Below, piece after piece: positions 1 through 11,651 of a stretch of DNA of 64,000 nt; within the stretch, counting starts at the first letter, position 1; the number at the start of each line of letters is the position of its first letter. Location: assembly GCA_050084515.1 (NCBI GenBank), contig CM114271.1:55738001-55802000 (forward strand), given 5' to 3'. Below the pieces are notes generated by a model. It was not told the DNA's origin and did no database searches. It saw only the letters and a program-made list of their open reading frames with translations. Source of the DNA: Blasia pusilla. Its lineage: Eukaryota; Marchantiophyta; Marchantiopsida; Blasiales. A program made the translations under genes and the position numbers.

Positions 1-126
1 GCAAAGGAGGTTCAGAAGCTACAAATCTAAGAGAGGGGGATTGAGAGAAGGAGGAGAAGAAGGAGATTAGAAGAAATTGGAAGGCCATAAGAGTAAGCCG
101 ACAACCTCACAATCAAAGGCAAACAG

Positions 127-235
<109 letters not shown>

Positions 236-744
236 GCCTGGTTGGGTTTAAACCCCAAAACTACAAGTCCCAACAGGCTTGGTATGTTGGGACCACATGT
301 TCTAAAGCACTACTCCTGGGTAGCTTATAATGAGTGAACCGCGTGCAAGCAATATAGCAATACTCTCTATCGAGTTGCCCATTGCTGTAGTTGGAACCTG
401 TAGTAAGCTTGCGATGTCGTTCCCCTGGTTGGTAGGTATGGATTAGTGTGTCCTATAATCCATGTGACTTGTGGCAGCTGTGCCACAAGTAAGGTGTCCA
501 ATGGACTTAGTTGGAGAAATGGAGACCTCTCCTTCTTTTGAAGCTAGATTCACGGGCCCTCCTCTGCAGCTTAATGCCAGGACTGTTCACCTTGGCATGT
601 GGTGATGATCTCTGGGGGTAATAAGCGGGCTCTCTTTGGGCACCTTCCTACTTGGAGGCAGCCCCTCCGCACAAATAGGACAGCGAATCCCTCTCTCGAC
701 TCTCGGGCTAGGAGCTTAAACATTCTCCCCAGATCCTAAATCAG

Positions 745-1641
745 TTGTTTTCCAAACCTCTACATATAATCAGCGGCCTTGAGCCCAATATATCTCCGTC
801 CTCCCAAGCTTGTGAGGAGTATCAATTCACCTATCAAAGGCGCATACCAAAGCTCAGCATCCCCAAGCTGGGCGGGGAATACCGGCATGTTTATGTGAGA
901 CGATCAAAGGCCCCCTACAGTTCGGATGTGGGTAGAGAGTTCAATCTGGTCTATAGGAAGAGACCAGGGTTCCACATGATCATTTTTGGTATACGTCCCA
1001 CAATAGACTTCGTCTCATTTAAGATCATGTGCGCAGCTTTGGGCTTTGAATTCCTGGCTACTGCTAGAGTTACTCCGATGATGAATGGCTGTCAATGTAT
1101 CTTCAAGGCATCCATCAAGGGCAGAGGAGGCCAATACTTGGCTTGCCACAAAAACCACGTGTCTCAAGAGCTGAGACGTGCCTACAACTGGAGGGCTATG
1201 GTAGTTGAGGGTGGTTCCAGCTTGAAGGAAAGGCCCATCTCCACAAAACCGTTGGTGATCTACATACCTAATATCTTTAGTGCTCTCCAAGGAACCAGCG
1301 ATGAAGAGCCTGGACATGAAGAGGTTCCATGTTGCAAGCAGCCACACCTACGCCAAAAGCATGCCCGCCGACCCCCAACCCACTTAGTGATAGGTCTTCG
1401 TTTGGGTACCTGGAACTTCTGTGGAGTGATCCATGCAATGAAGCAGCGGGAGGTTGCTGAAGTTTTTCTGAAAAATCAAATACATATATGCGGTGGTCAA
1501 GAAAACTCGAGAAACCAAGTTAATGGAGATATCCCATGTTCCACACTATGCATGGTTTGGAAAGATGTGCAGCACCCAGGCGGACAACAACAGAGGTATG
1601 AAGGGTGTCAGGTTCTTCATCAGAGACTTCATGGTGGATAG
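745..1641 (+). pseudogene. LINE N-terminal ORF running into start of endonuclease
   Basis: An open frame of 298 codons. The first ~210 residues are basic and not recognised; they could be the ORF1/nucleic-acid-binding part of the LINE. From about residue 225 the wording GTWNFCG, then a helix ending in IHICGGQE, matches the first strand and the Asn/Glu active-site strands of EEP endonucleases (usual pattern TWN...D/I..QET). The frame is lost just after this point and the endonuclease continues in the frame of 1,493-1,699. There is no codon-perfect start, because the frame opens without a clear upstream boundary. Confidence 0.6.
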
Positions 1642-2443
1642 GTGTGAGATCATAAGCACAAGGCTCAAGTATGAACACAACATATGGTTCAAAGTCTGAG
1701 CAGAGTGCAACTCGCGAGATATGTATATTGGGTGTATTTACATGCCTGGAAACAGTGCATCTGCTATTGTAACAGAGGCAAATTTTGATAGGGTGAAGAG
1801 GAACATAGTCTTTGCTGAAGAACCCGACAATTTCCAAAAAAAGGGGAACATAGTCTTGTTGGGAGACTTCAATAGCTGGGTGGGGCAAGGTACTGATTCC
1901 CAAGCGGAGACTGGGATGTTTGGAGATGTGAGAGTGAATGGCACACGGCTGATCACAATGTTGAGGGAACTTCAACTGATGGCACTGAATGATAGGCATA
2001 AGGTGGGTTCCTCGTCTTGGACTAGGGTCAACTTCAAGGAGAATGAAAACTCCATTGTGGACTACATAGCTGTGGATGAGGAACTCTACACACGCAGTGG
2101 GAAGATCACAGTGGATGCGACAGACATTGGAAGATCAGATCATTCATTGGTTTGGACACAGTTGCAGCAAAGGCTAAAATGCTCGACCAAACCAATGAAG
2201 AGAGTGATCAAGAAATGGAGGATAGAGGACTTCCAAGATGAGGGAAACAAGAAGGTGTACATTGGCAAGTTGGAAGAAAATCTCTTGCCATTTGACACTT
2301 TCATTGAATCTACCGTCAAGACCTTTGGGTTCACAAGAACAATTGTGGACATGGTGTTGGCATGGTGGGAGCGTGGAGTGATAAATGCCGCCGAGATTGT
2401 TGTCGGCAGGAAATTGATAATATGCGGCAGAGGCGTCAAATAG
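1493..2443 (+). pseudogene. LINE endonuclease (EEP fold), frameshifted
   Basis: The piece at 1,493-1,699 reads through HVPHYAWFGK and RFFIRD, typical of the middle of the domain. After a stop and frame change, 1,721-2,160 carries YIGCIYMPGN, the catalytic LLGDFN strand, the SIVDYIAVDEE strand and the terminal RSDHSLVW motif (the SDH catalytic histidine). By family knowledge this domain nicks target DNA to prime reverse transcription. The catalytic residues D, N, D and H are still visible, but the frame is broken at least twice. The linker to the reverse transcriptase (2,450-2,818) is an open, Lys/Arg-rich coiled-coil-like stretch. Confidence 0.85.
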
Positions 2444-2449
2444 TGGTCC

Positions 2450-4710
2450 TTGGAACTCAAGGCAACAATTGCCAAACGAAGGGAAGCGTATGTAACAAGT
2501 GCCAAAGCCAGGGACGATGCATCCTTGTGGGTAGAGTATGTGGCCCTACGCAAGGAAACCCGTCTTCTCGTGCGCATACACAAGAAGAAATTGAACCAAG
2601 CAACATACTCATCCATCAATGATAATTTCACTGAGAATCAAAAAAAGTTCTGGATGGAAGTGCAAAAATTGAGCAAGGCCAGGGACAAAAACGACGTAAA
2701 GGCCTTGAAGAGAAAAGACGGTGGAATGGTGACCATGGCTAAACAGATCCAACATGTGTTAGAAGACCATTACAAGGAGTTAGGCAGGAAGCCCGCTCGG
2801 ACATCCCTTGAAGAGTAGAACTTCAAGAGGGTGGTGGAGGATTTTGTTAAGATATAACGGGAGAAGGTAGATGATGAGGTTGAGTTGGGCAACCCATATA
2901 ACGATTGGTTCTCCTTGGCTTAGGTGGGAGCAGCGATCAAAGAACTTGTGAACCACAAAGCAGGCAGTGGTGATGAGCTTGTGAATGAGCTGTTGAAGTA
3001 TGGCGATGCTGCTATGGCTCCTTCTCTAGTGAGTCTCTTCAACCTGGTCTAGCGGGCAGAAGTCATCCCACAAAGATAGCGGGTGGGAGTCATCATAAGC
3101 CTCTTCAAGAAGGGTGAGCGAGAAGACCTTGGAAACTATAGGGGTATTACATTGCTGAGTGTAGTCGGGATGCTCCTTTGCCGTATACTCAACAATAGGA
3201 TCTCTGTGTACCTGGAGGAGAATTCTGTCATAAAGGAAGGCCAGGTTGGCTTTCGGCAAGCCCGAGGATGCATGGATGACATCTTCACCTTCAGTCAAAC
3301 TATCTAGGGTAGGAAAAAAGAGGGGAAACCCACCTATTGCTTCTTCTTGGACCTCAAGAAGGCAAACGACATTGTATGGTGTGATGGGCTATCTTATAGC
3401 TTGTGGAAGGCGGGGGCTGAGAGGGAAAATGTGGAGGGTGGTGGAGAAGATGTACCAAAACACAAGGAGTAGAGTTTTGATGAATGGCCAAAAGAGTGGG
3501 ACATTCGACATCAAGCAAGGAGTGGCTCAAGGATGCCCGCTCTCCCCCACCCTCTTCAACATTTTTGTGAATTTCCTATTGGAAGAAATGGAGGATAGTG
3601 GACTAGGCCTACGGGTGAGCAACAACTTTGTTATTGCCCTCATGTTTGTTGATGAATTTGGTGGCCTCGAGGAAACAGGAGAGAAACTCCAAGAGATGAT
3701 CTCCTGGACCAAAATCTGGTGTGACATATGGGGCATGGAGGCAAATGTACTGAAGTGCGGTGTGATGATTTTCAATGGCAAGGAGGAGGACCAAGACCAA
3801 CATTGGTACTGCGGCAAACAAGAGATCCCCCATGTGGCTACATACACCTATCTGGGCATAGAATTCTTGAAAGATTGCATGTGGGATGCACACATTAAGA
3901 AGACTATTGAGAAAGGCCACAAGAAGGTGAACGGTCTGTCCAGATTCCTACACTACCGGGATATCACATCAGAAGTAAAGCGCTTTGTCATTTTGCATAC
4001 CATTTGTCCCTCGTTGGAATACGGGGCAGTAGTGTGGGATGCCAACACCAAACAAAGGGATAGGCTTGAAGTTGTGCAGCTGAAGGCATTTCGGGGTATG
4101 ATGTCAACCTCATCACGAATAGCCCGAGCTGGTGTGAGATCAGAACTAGGTGTGGAACCCTTGGAGGATAGACGTGACATTGCCAAGTTGAAATGGCGGA
4201 GGCAGTTGGAGACAATGGACTCCCATTGCTATCCTAAAGAGGTGATGGGGAAAACCTGGACCCAAAGAAGACCCGTAAAGCAGGCCAAATCTTGGACGAA
4301 AAAGGTTCAAGAGATTGTGCAAGCTTCCAAGCTCCTAGCAGGGCTTGAACTATGGAAGCAAGATGAGAAAGCATTCGTGGATACCATAACCAAAGCAGTG
4401 GGCAAACGCTCACAGCAAAACAGCATGGAGGAAGCCATGAAAATATCTGACCTCTCTCTCTTGATGGTATATCCTGAGAAGGGAGAACTATTTGCGGGGA
4501 ACCCCTTGCTTGGGAAGCGGGCTCAAGTTCTAGTTTAGAGCGGGAGCAATCCCCTTGAACCATAAGAAAAGCAGGATGGGAACATAACTAAACTCTTGCG
4601 CCGTGTGTGATGATGGGGATGAAACCTCTAGTCATTACTTGGTCTCCTGCACAAAATTCACAACTCATAGAGCAAGAGCATATGGTGATATTGCTAAGCT
4701 GGTAGCACCA
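2450..4710 (+). pseudogene. LINE reverse transcriptase and C-terminal zinc knuckle
   Basis: After the Lys-rich linker, 3,083-3,307 gives FKKGEREDLGNYRGITLLS and GQVGFRQ (fingers). 3,246-4,538 continues with FLDLKKA (motif A), QGCPLSPTLFNIF (motif B) and FVDEF at about 3,646, where FADD is expected. The catalytic motif C is therefore changed from ADD to VDE, so the enzyme would be inactive even if read through. TYLGIEF and a thumb/connection region follow. At 4,600-4,660 a CAVC...H-x4-C knuckle is present in another frame. Internal stops occur at 2,816, 3,305 and 4,536. Confidence 0.88.
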
Positions 4711-5018
4711 TAATTGTTAAACACATTCAGTAGCCTTGATTCATTGCCCAAAGCTGCTGCACTGGTAAGTAATGTCTATTGGGGATCCCAATCAGATAAA
4801 GTAGATGGTGTGGTGAAGAGTTTCTTGGTTGACACTGGGAAGCTCCGCACAAACATGTTGTTTGGTCAGCATTCACACTATATGAGAGTGTCTCCCTCCT
4901 CTCATATGGTACCTTCTTCACTTGCCTCTCTCTCTACACCCATCCCAGTCTCAAGCACCGTCCAACCAGGGCGCGGGGTCTATGGTTGCAAGGCTACGAC
5001 AGACACTACTTAATGAGT

Positions 5019-5140
<122 letters not shown>

Positions 5141-5148
5141 CTAAATAT

Positions 5149-5648
5149 AGGTAATTATCTAAATAGAAGGCTAGAAATCCCCTCGTTCTCAAGGCTTCGT
5201 CGCGGCCCCTACAGACTCTTGTAGGGGTCCCTACAGACTCTCGTAGCTATACGGCTGGAGTCTAGTCCATGATCCAAGAGAAATCCTGCTACAATAGCCC
5301 AAGTTGAAGAAAAGGAAAAATTTGGTGAAAGGTTTGACAGACTGCATGGTTAAGGAAGAATCTTTGCTCTGTCTCTCTCTTAGCTATACAGAGGTAATTT
5401 TCTACATAGAAGGTTAGAAATCTCGTCGTTATGACTACGCTATCTCTTTCTGTGCCAAATAGTTTTCTCAGGGATTTGTCAGGGCCCCTAAAACTCTCGT
5501 GAGTGTGTCTACACGGCTTGAGTCCAATCTAGTCCACAATCCAGGAGAAATCTTGCCACCTTTGATAGCGTGAGCTGAAGAAAAGGAACAATCTGGTGGT
5601 GAAAGGTCTGACAGACTCAATGGTTAAGGAAGAATCTTCGCTCTGTCT
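5149..5648. repeat. Two-copy tandem duplication, unit about 243 bp
   Basis: Copy 1 (5,149-5,391) and copy 2 (5,392-5,648) share long blocks: AGGTAATT...CTA.ATAGAAGG at the start, a GAGAAATC..GC block, GAAGAAAAGGA, TTGACAGACT or CTGACAGACT, and GGTTAAGGAAGAATCTT near the end. Copy 1 contains its own short repeat of CCCTACAGACTC. No coding potential is visible. Confidence 0.75.
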
Positions 5649-6889
5649 AATTCTTTGGTAGCCAGTCTTTTAAATTAATGAAAGCGGTTGAGAGGAACGG
5701 TCTGGCTTCATCAGCACTGAGAACTTGAGCCCATTTTTCCCATTTTTTTTCACATCCCCGGGTCCATAACATTGGTACTCCGCGTGGTATGCAGTCCTGT
5801 ACCACTATAACCAGACATAAAAATACAAAGGAATACCGTCAATTGCATCATTAGAACAACCATTGACTCATCTACTGGAAAAGAAATTTCATTAGGAGAA
5901 AGAAGCCCTAGCTGCTATCCTGAACTTGTAACAAAAACCAAATTTAGTTCAAATATGGTTATTCAAGAGATGAACGTAGTTGCTAAGAAGTGATTAGGAT
6001 TCGGCAGTCTTTGAGATGAGAGCAAAAGGACATTCTCTATGGCCATATTGGTTGTCCAATCAAAACAATCTTGCACGAGAAGGAAATAGCTGCAGTGAAC
6101 GCACAAGCACTGTAATTGAAAATGACCTTGACAGATTAGAGTCTAAGTGTGAGTGAGTGATACTGAAGTTGATTTGTTCTAGAAGTTATTGAAGGAGATG
6201 TTGATTGGGCATGCAAGACAGCCATTGCTATTGGCAAAGCAGAAGGAAGGGAAAATTGGCTTCTTGTATAAGGTGGAGGATATGGTCCACTGAGAGACGA
6301 ATAGTAGCCTCCATAAAGACCTCCTAAATATACTTGTCTTGAGCCGATGAATTGAGAATCCACGAACGAAAACTTGGTGTTGAGTGTGGTCTCATTCCTC
6401 TTCTAGGAAGTGAGCGATCCGGGAGGTCCTGAATTATCAATGGTATTCAATATGAAATTTTGGTGGAACCTAAACAAAAAAAGCCACTCAACGTTCAGAT
6501 TGTTTCTAGACTTATAGGGTTTCCTCAATCAATCTTGAAAATCAACAGAAAGAGTGATTCCCACAAGACTGTACATATATGGCGTTCATACAATGATTAC
6601 CTTGTACAACGATCTCCCATTCCCAAGGACAAAATCCATAGTGCCCTTGATGTAGCAGTTCATAAAGTAATGGCGATCGTGGTGATCATATAGTGTGTCA
6701 TGCTTTCCTAAACATTACTGCCTCTGCCTCTTCTTTCTATAGGGGAAACCCCATGGGGATTGTATGGAATGAAGTTTTTGTCTCATATAAATTGATATAA
6801 CCAAATCAGATCAAGCACGGAGCACACCAACTCTAATAGGATGTTAGGGAGTAAGGATTGTCCACCAAGATTTTTTGCTTTCATAGGAG
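5649..6889. other. Unassigned non-coding stretch
   Basis: Short ORFs on both strands (for example 6,136-6,363 minus and 6,460-6,693 plus) have no recognisable motif. I see no terminal repeats, RNA gene or promoter that I could defend. Confidence 0.5.
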
Positions 6890-7827
6890 CTAATTTGGCA
6901 GTTGTAAGATCATTTTCAAGCTCCTCACCCCCCTTGGTCCTAGAATCACAGATTTTGATGCGTGAGGACCCCACTTTGACTCTATTGTAACTTTACCTTT
7001 GGATGAACTTGGCAACTTGATTTTCTGAATCACTCTCTTCATCTCCCTTGCTGCCCTTACGATCGCTTCTCCATCCTTTGTCTCTAGCATTGAGCTTCCA
7101 TCACCATCATACTCCTTCATGCTCTGCTGGCTCCTTTTCACTCCATGATCATTTGCCACAAAGGGATTGTGTGGAATCTTTTCTTTGTCATATTGTCTTT
7201 CCCCAAATCGTACATCACTCCCTTGAGCCCTATCCCTTGGAACACTCTTTCCCCCATCTTTCACTTTGTTCCCACTATTGATCTTATCTTGTTGATACTT
7301 GACTTTAGAGAGTTTACTAGCGGTTTCCAACTCATCTTTCTCCATCTGCAGATCTCTATCTCTACATTCATCTTTGTCTCTAGGAGCATCTTGATCCTTC
7401 TGCTTATTCCCATCTTCATGCCGGGAAGTATCTTAATTATATTTGAATTTTTTCTCTCGATCAATCCCCTCAAAGTACTGATCCTATCCTCTCTAGAGAT
7501 CTTGACCCATTGTTATTGTCCCAATCTCTGGAGGCCTTATCTTTGTCTAAGTCTGTAACACTGAGGCTCTAGAACTTCTTGGTTGTCAGCCCCCTCTCTC
7601 TTTCCATCTCTACCAAAATCTTTGTTCTTGGTCCTATTATTATCTTTCTTCATATCTAGATTATGAATTTTTTTCCTGAAGGCTTGTCTCCAGTTTTCTC
7701 TTGTTTTTAGTATGTATCTCACATGTTCTTCTTGTCTCCAGTTTTCTCTCGTTCTACTGCTACCTTGTTCTCTTGCTTTTTCACATTCTCTTTCCCCTTC
7801 ACGTAAGAGTCTAATCCAATATGCCAT
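6890..7827 (-). pseudogene. Remnant of a charged Lys/Arg/Asp/Glu-rich protein
   Basis: Read on the minus strand, 7,827-7,537 and then 7,345-6,890 (a different frame) give a highly charged protein. It has a repeated TRENWRQ phrase, alternating Asp-Arg/Asp-Lys runs (for example DKDECRDRDLQ) and a less charged C-terminal part with REMKRVIQKIKLP. Stops at about 7,455, 7,430 and 7,420 interrupt it. The composition resembles nuclear RNA-processing proteins with charged tails, but I cannot name the family. It could be a captured fragment of a host gene. No introns or splice sites can be assigned with confidence. Confidence 0.35.
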
Positions 7828-7863
7828 TATCTCTCAGGTATTATTCAAGTTTGGGAACACAAA

Positions 7864-9590
7864 ATGAGAGTTGAGGCGCATACATCAGGCATCTGCTCCA
7901 TTGCACACACAGCAAAGGTATTCTACAATAAACTCTTGGTTTTCTGTTTAAGGATGAATCCAAGTTCTCATGTGCACAAGGGAGGTAGGCCTCCACACCA
8001 AGGGCAACCACCTTCTATAGAGGAGCATCATGATGATCTACCTATTCAACTCCATGCTCACTTGCAAGGTAAACCAAGAATGCCTACTCTGGTTCAATGT
8101 ATCATAAGTTTGCCGAGTGAACTTCAAGTGATCATATGTGGACTTCATGCTTGCCACTATTGGTATTGGTATTGGCATGAATGTGTTGAGAATTGGCATT
8201 TTCATGCAGAAGCGCGCCATTTGTATGTCACCTTCTCTGATTTTGTGTGTCGACATGAGGACCGCTCTGGGATTATCTGTTGGTTGATTATGGGGGTCGC
8301 CATAATTCTTACCTTTCACATTTGCAATGATGTGAATGGTTATGTTTTTGGCGAGGATTCTTCTCCCACTTTGAGGAAAGCATTGGCACTCATCCATGTA
8401 GCCATTGCTTAATCTAGCAAACCATGTAGTATTAGATTCGAGTACTCTTCTGTGAGAATGGGGAGACTTCCTGGCAAGAGGATCTATGGGGCCAATGGGC
8501 ACCGCCATGAGAACCTCAGTGGTATTATTTGTCCTTGTTGTAGTCATTTTTGTTGCGGTCCTATTTGGTGGCGTTTGAGGAGAGCTGCATGGTAGGTTAG
8601 GGCTTAAGGAAACTCTCTTTTGGAAATTATGGAGAAGGTGTGGCAATTTTGATAGATAAGAAGGAACCTACGGCAACAATCAGATAATAATTGTAAATAA
8701 TTTTTTTATGGATGGGAGGTCATACTTAAATTGTATGGATACAATTATTATGTATGTAGCACTCATAATTCTTGCCATGCTCAAGTGAAAGTATTTGCAT
8801 TACTAGAAGATTTGCCTTTCAAACTACATGAGATATCACTAAGAAATCAAGCTCTAATGTGTTCAGTGATCAAGGGAGATGATAAAAGCATCAACTCTTC
8901 AGTGTGATTTTCTATTCAGTGAATTTATGGTCACTAAAAAACAACAAATATCAGCCTTGAGTAAGATCACAACTCATTATTTCACAACAAATAGTATCAA
9001 ATGAAAATGAGGCCAAGTATGCCTACTCTGGTTAACAACAGACATTTATAGGATAGGTGAGAAAATAGAGGGAATATATGAGAACTTCAGGAATCAAGTT
9101 TGAAAAAATACCAAGTAAATTCTCTAGATGCAGATGCTGACCATGTTCATTCTAATAATTTCAGTGGCTTAAAAGAGGAGATTGCTAAAATTCACAATGT
9201 GAGCTTGCTGCAGACATGGTACATCTAAAATGTTTGGTAAATGATACTAACATTAAAAAATTTAAATGTAAAACGGTGTAAGTTCGAAAGGGTTTGAACT
9301 AGCTAGCACATTATATAGTATTTGTTCCTCTTGACGCTAGCTCCTAAAAGCATCTCTTGGGTTTGAAATAGGTTTTCATTGGGAGGAGGCACGGGTTAGC
9401 CGCTTGGAGAACACAAGTGCCCATTTTGATTTAAGAAGGTACTTTCAAGTCTCAACTTGAAAGTACTAAGTTTGCATTTTAATTTCAAGGTAGTTGGGGC
9501 CTACTTGACAAAACCTCTTTTGTCTCTATTCACGAAAAAGTTTGGTTGTAGAGAAAAATTATCGTCCAACATTTTCCTCTTGCAAGTATT
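7864..9590. other. Unassigned stretch with antiparallel overlapping ORFs
   Basis: A plus-strand frame (7,864-8,412) and a minus-strand frame (8,646-8,038) overlap almost fully. Neither has recognisable motifs, so neither is called as a gene. 8,650-9,590 is AT-rich with no supportable feature. It may include the 5' flank of the CACTA element that follows. Confidence 0.4.
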
Positions 9591-9687
9591 TACTCATGTT
9601 CTTATTAATTTGACGTAGGGGTTATGGTACCACCAAGTCCTACTCATGTCCGATTGGATTTGAGCGATCCCCATAGAATCCAAGCTC

Positions 9688-10400
9688 ATGACTACAAGTT
9701 GTGGCAAAGGAAATGTGCTAGGTCCCACACTAGGAAGGAAGAGGGCCAGATGTCCTTGTGGTGAGTGCAAGGGTGGGACTACTTTGGGATTAGGCAAGGT
9801 AGAAGAACACTTGAAAAAAATGGATGATCTCATTTGTGTCGCATCCCTAAAACTAGGGGGAAGAGTGAGACTCCTCGGATGAGGAGTAGCTCATGAGTCA
9901 GGAGAACCATGATAGAAGGGAGCGTGAGCTTATCATGCAATCCAAGCCAGTGCAAGAATTACCTTACAGTAAGAATGCAAACTTGGATGCCGACATTGAT
10001 GTCCCTCAGATGCTCAATGATATATTTAGACAATATGATCAGCTCCATGACAAAGATGGCTCGATTGATGAAGGTGGCAGAGAGGTCGTAAACCACCCCA
10101 ATGAAAGCGAAGATCCAAACCTCCCCTCAGATTTTAATGAGCTTGCTGCACCATGCAAGCCGCTTTTCGATCCCAGGAGCCCAGACTTCCTTACTTGGTT
10201 TTATTATGCTCATTTTCAATATTGGTGCTACCCATGGGGTGCCCAATATTTCAATCGAAGAGATTTTGAAACTTTCAAGTAAGATGGTCATACTGTGCTG
10301 GAAAAAAACTTATCAACAAGCTTGGAATTAGTTATAACTCTATCCATGCATGTCTTGAAGGTTGTGTCCTTTTTCGTCGGGACTTGACTCATAATGATGA
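9688..10400 (+). pseudogene. CACTA transposase N-terminal part (Tnp2 family)
   Basis: 9,688-9,882 contains RARCPCGECKGG followed by VEEHLKK, matching the transposase-associated zinc domain (C-x-C-x2-C...H) found at the N terminus of plant CACTA transposases. 9,893-10,282 continues with an acidic linker and the FDPRSPDFLTW block. In another frame, up to the LTR, LGISYNSIHACLEGCVLF matches the usual KIHAC..GC..F phrase of the Tnp2 core. At least two frame changes are present. The gene is cut at 10,400 by E1 and resumes at 25,784. Confidence 0.75.
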
Positions 10401-10405
10401 GTGTC
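10401..10405 (+). repeat. Target-site duplication GTGTC, left copy (E1)
   Basis: Five bases before the E1 5' LTR. The identical copy lies at 25,779-25,783. Five-base duplications are normal for Ty3/gypsy integrases. Confidence 0.9.
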
Positions 10406-11635
10406 TGTGATACCCATATTTTTGTAATCTTGAAGAATATATCTTTTTATTCAACGAAGACTCTTGTATATTATGATTTTGATTATGATTATTTATTATT
10501 ATTAGGAAGATTAAGTGAATCACGAAACTCCTGGGACAAGGCAGAGAGATAGAAGATCAAGGATTTGCCTTAGAGGAGAGGAAAACGCAATAACGAAGTC
10601 TCAAGACTCAGAACAAAGCTCAATGAAGCTTAACGAAGCTCAACGAAGATGTACGAAGCTGTGTTTTTGAAGTGCTTTGCTACATAATGAAGCATCACGA
10701 AGAAAAGAAGAAAGAAGTACTTCGCTCTTTAATGAAGCGCGAAAGCCACGGCACGGCACAGGAGATAAGAACAAAGCATGGAGTACCGTCCTCCGAAGTC
10801 CAACGGGCGAAGCTAAGAAGGACTGTGATTTCAAGAGACACATGTTAAAACAGTTAGACTAGGAAGGGGCGCGACCCTTTGTATCAAAATGGAAGTTAGG
10901 ACAATTTTGTATTGCGGATTCATAGGGATCGTAGGAAAAGCTAAGAGAACCATAGATCTAGGTAGTTAGAAATAGTGAAGAGACACTAGTTTCATCAAGA
11001 ACGTTTCGAATCTTTGGATCACTTCCACTCCAGCGAATATTTAAGAAGCAAGGCAGAAGCCATAATCATCATTCTCTTACGAAGTCCTTATGTTGTAGGA
11101 ATGGTCCAAGCAAGAGAGTAGTACCCTCTCGAGCTTGTATACACTTTGAAGCTTTCTCGTTCTTGATGGAGTAGTAAAGCAATCATTCATTCATTCTGAT
11201 GTGCGATGCTTATGTCTGAGTATTCTTTTTGGGTCTGCAGAGTGAAGAGTGAATCAGGCGAACCTTTCTCATCACTGAAATAATCAACATGAGCTATAGG
11301 AAATCTGTTTGACAGAGAGTAACCTGCCGAGATGGATTGAGTTCCGAAAGTAGGAGAAGCCAGCTTTTGTGTTGAGATCTCTGTGAGGTTTCTTGATGTC
11401 GAGAGGAAAATCTACCTGAACATGCTATCAATTCCACTAGAGAGAATTGAGAAAAGATCCTTTGGTACTAAGAGAGATCAGAAGATATTGATAAGACATT
11501 GAATATAACTCACACCTTTAAATACAACTATTACAACAGAATTGTAATTCCGAACTCTCTTTTCATCAAGCAATGATCCTCTTGGGGATCGAACTTACTA
11601 AAATGACTATAAACTAGAAACACTTGTACATTACA
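10406..11635 (+). repeat. E1 5' LTR
   Basis: Begins TGTGATACCC and ends TTGTACATTACA (TGT...ACA ends). It is 1,230 bp and matches 24,546-25,778 along its whole length. The first third is dense in GAAGC/GAAG words (10,570-10,850). Confidence 0.95.
11038..11045 (+). promoter_or_regulatory. Possible TATA element of the E1 LTR
   Basis: TATTTAAG occurs once in the AT-poor middle of the LTR and is kept in the other LTR (about 25,182) and in E3 (about 55,193). A role as the U3 TATA box is inferred from position only. Confidence 0.3.
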
Positions 11636-11651
11636 TATAGCAAGAAACTTT

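Noticed and set aside
7864-8646. Two antiparallel ORFs of 182 and 202 codons
   Set aside because: They overlap on opposite strands, carry no motifs, and no splice or start context favours either.
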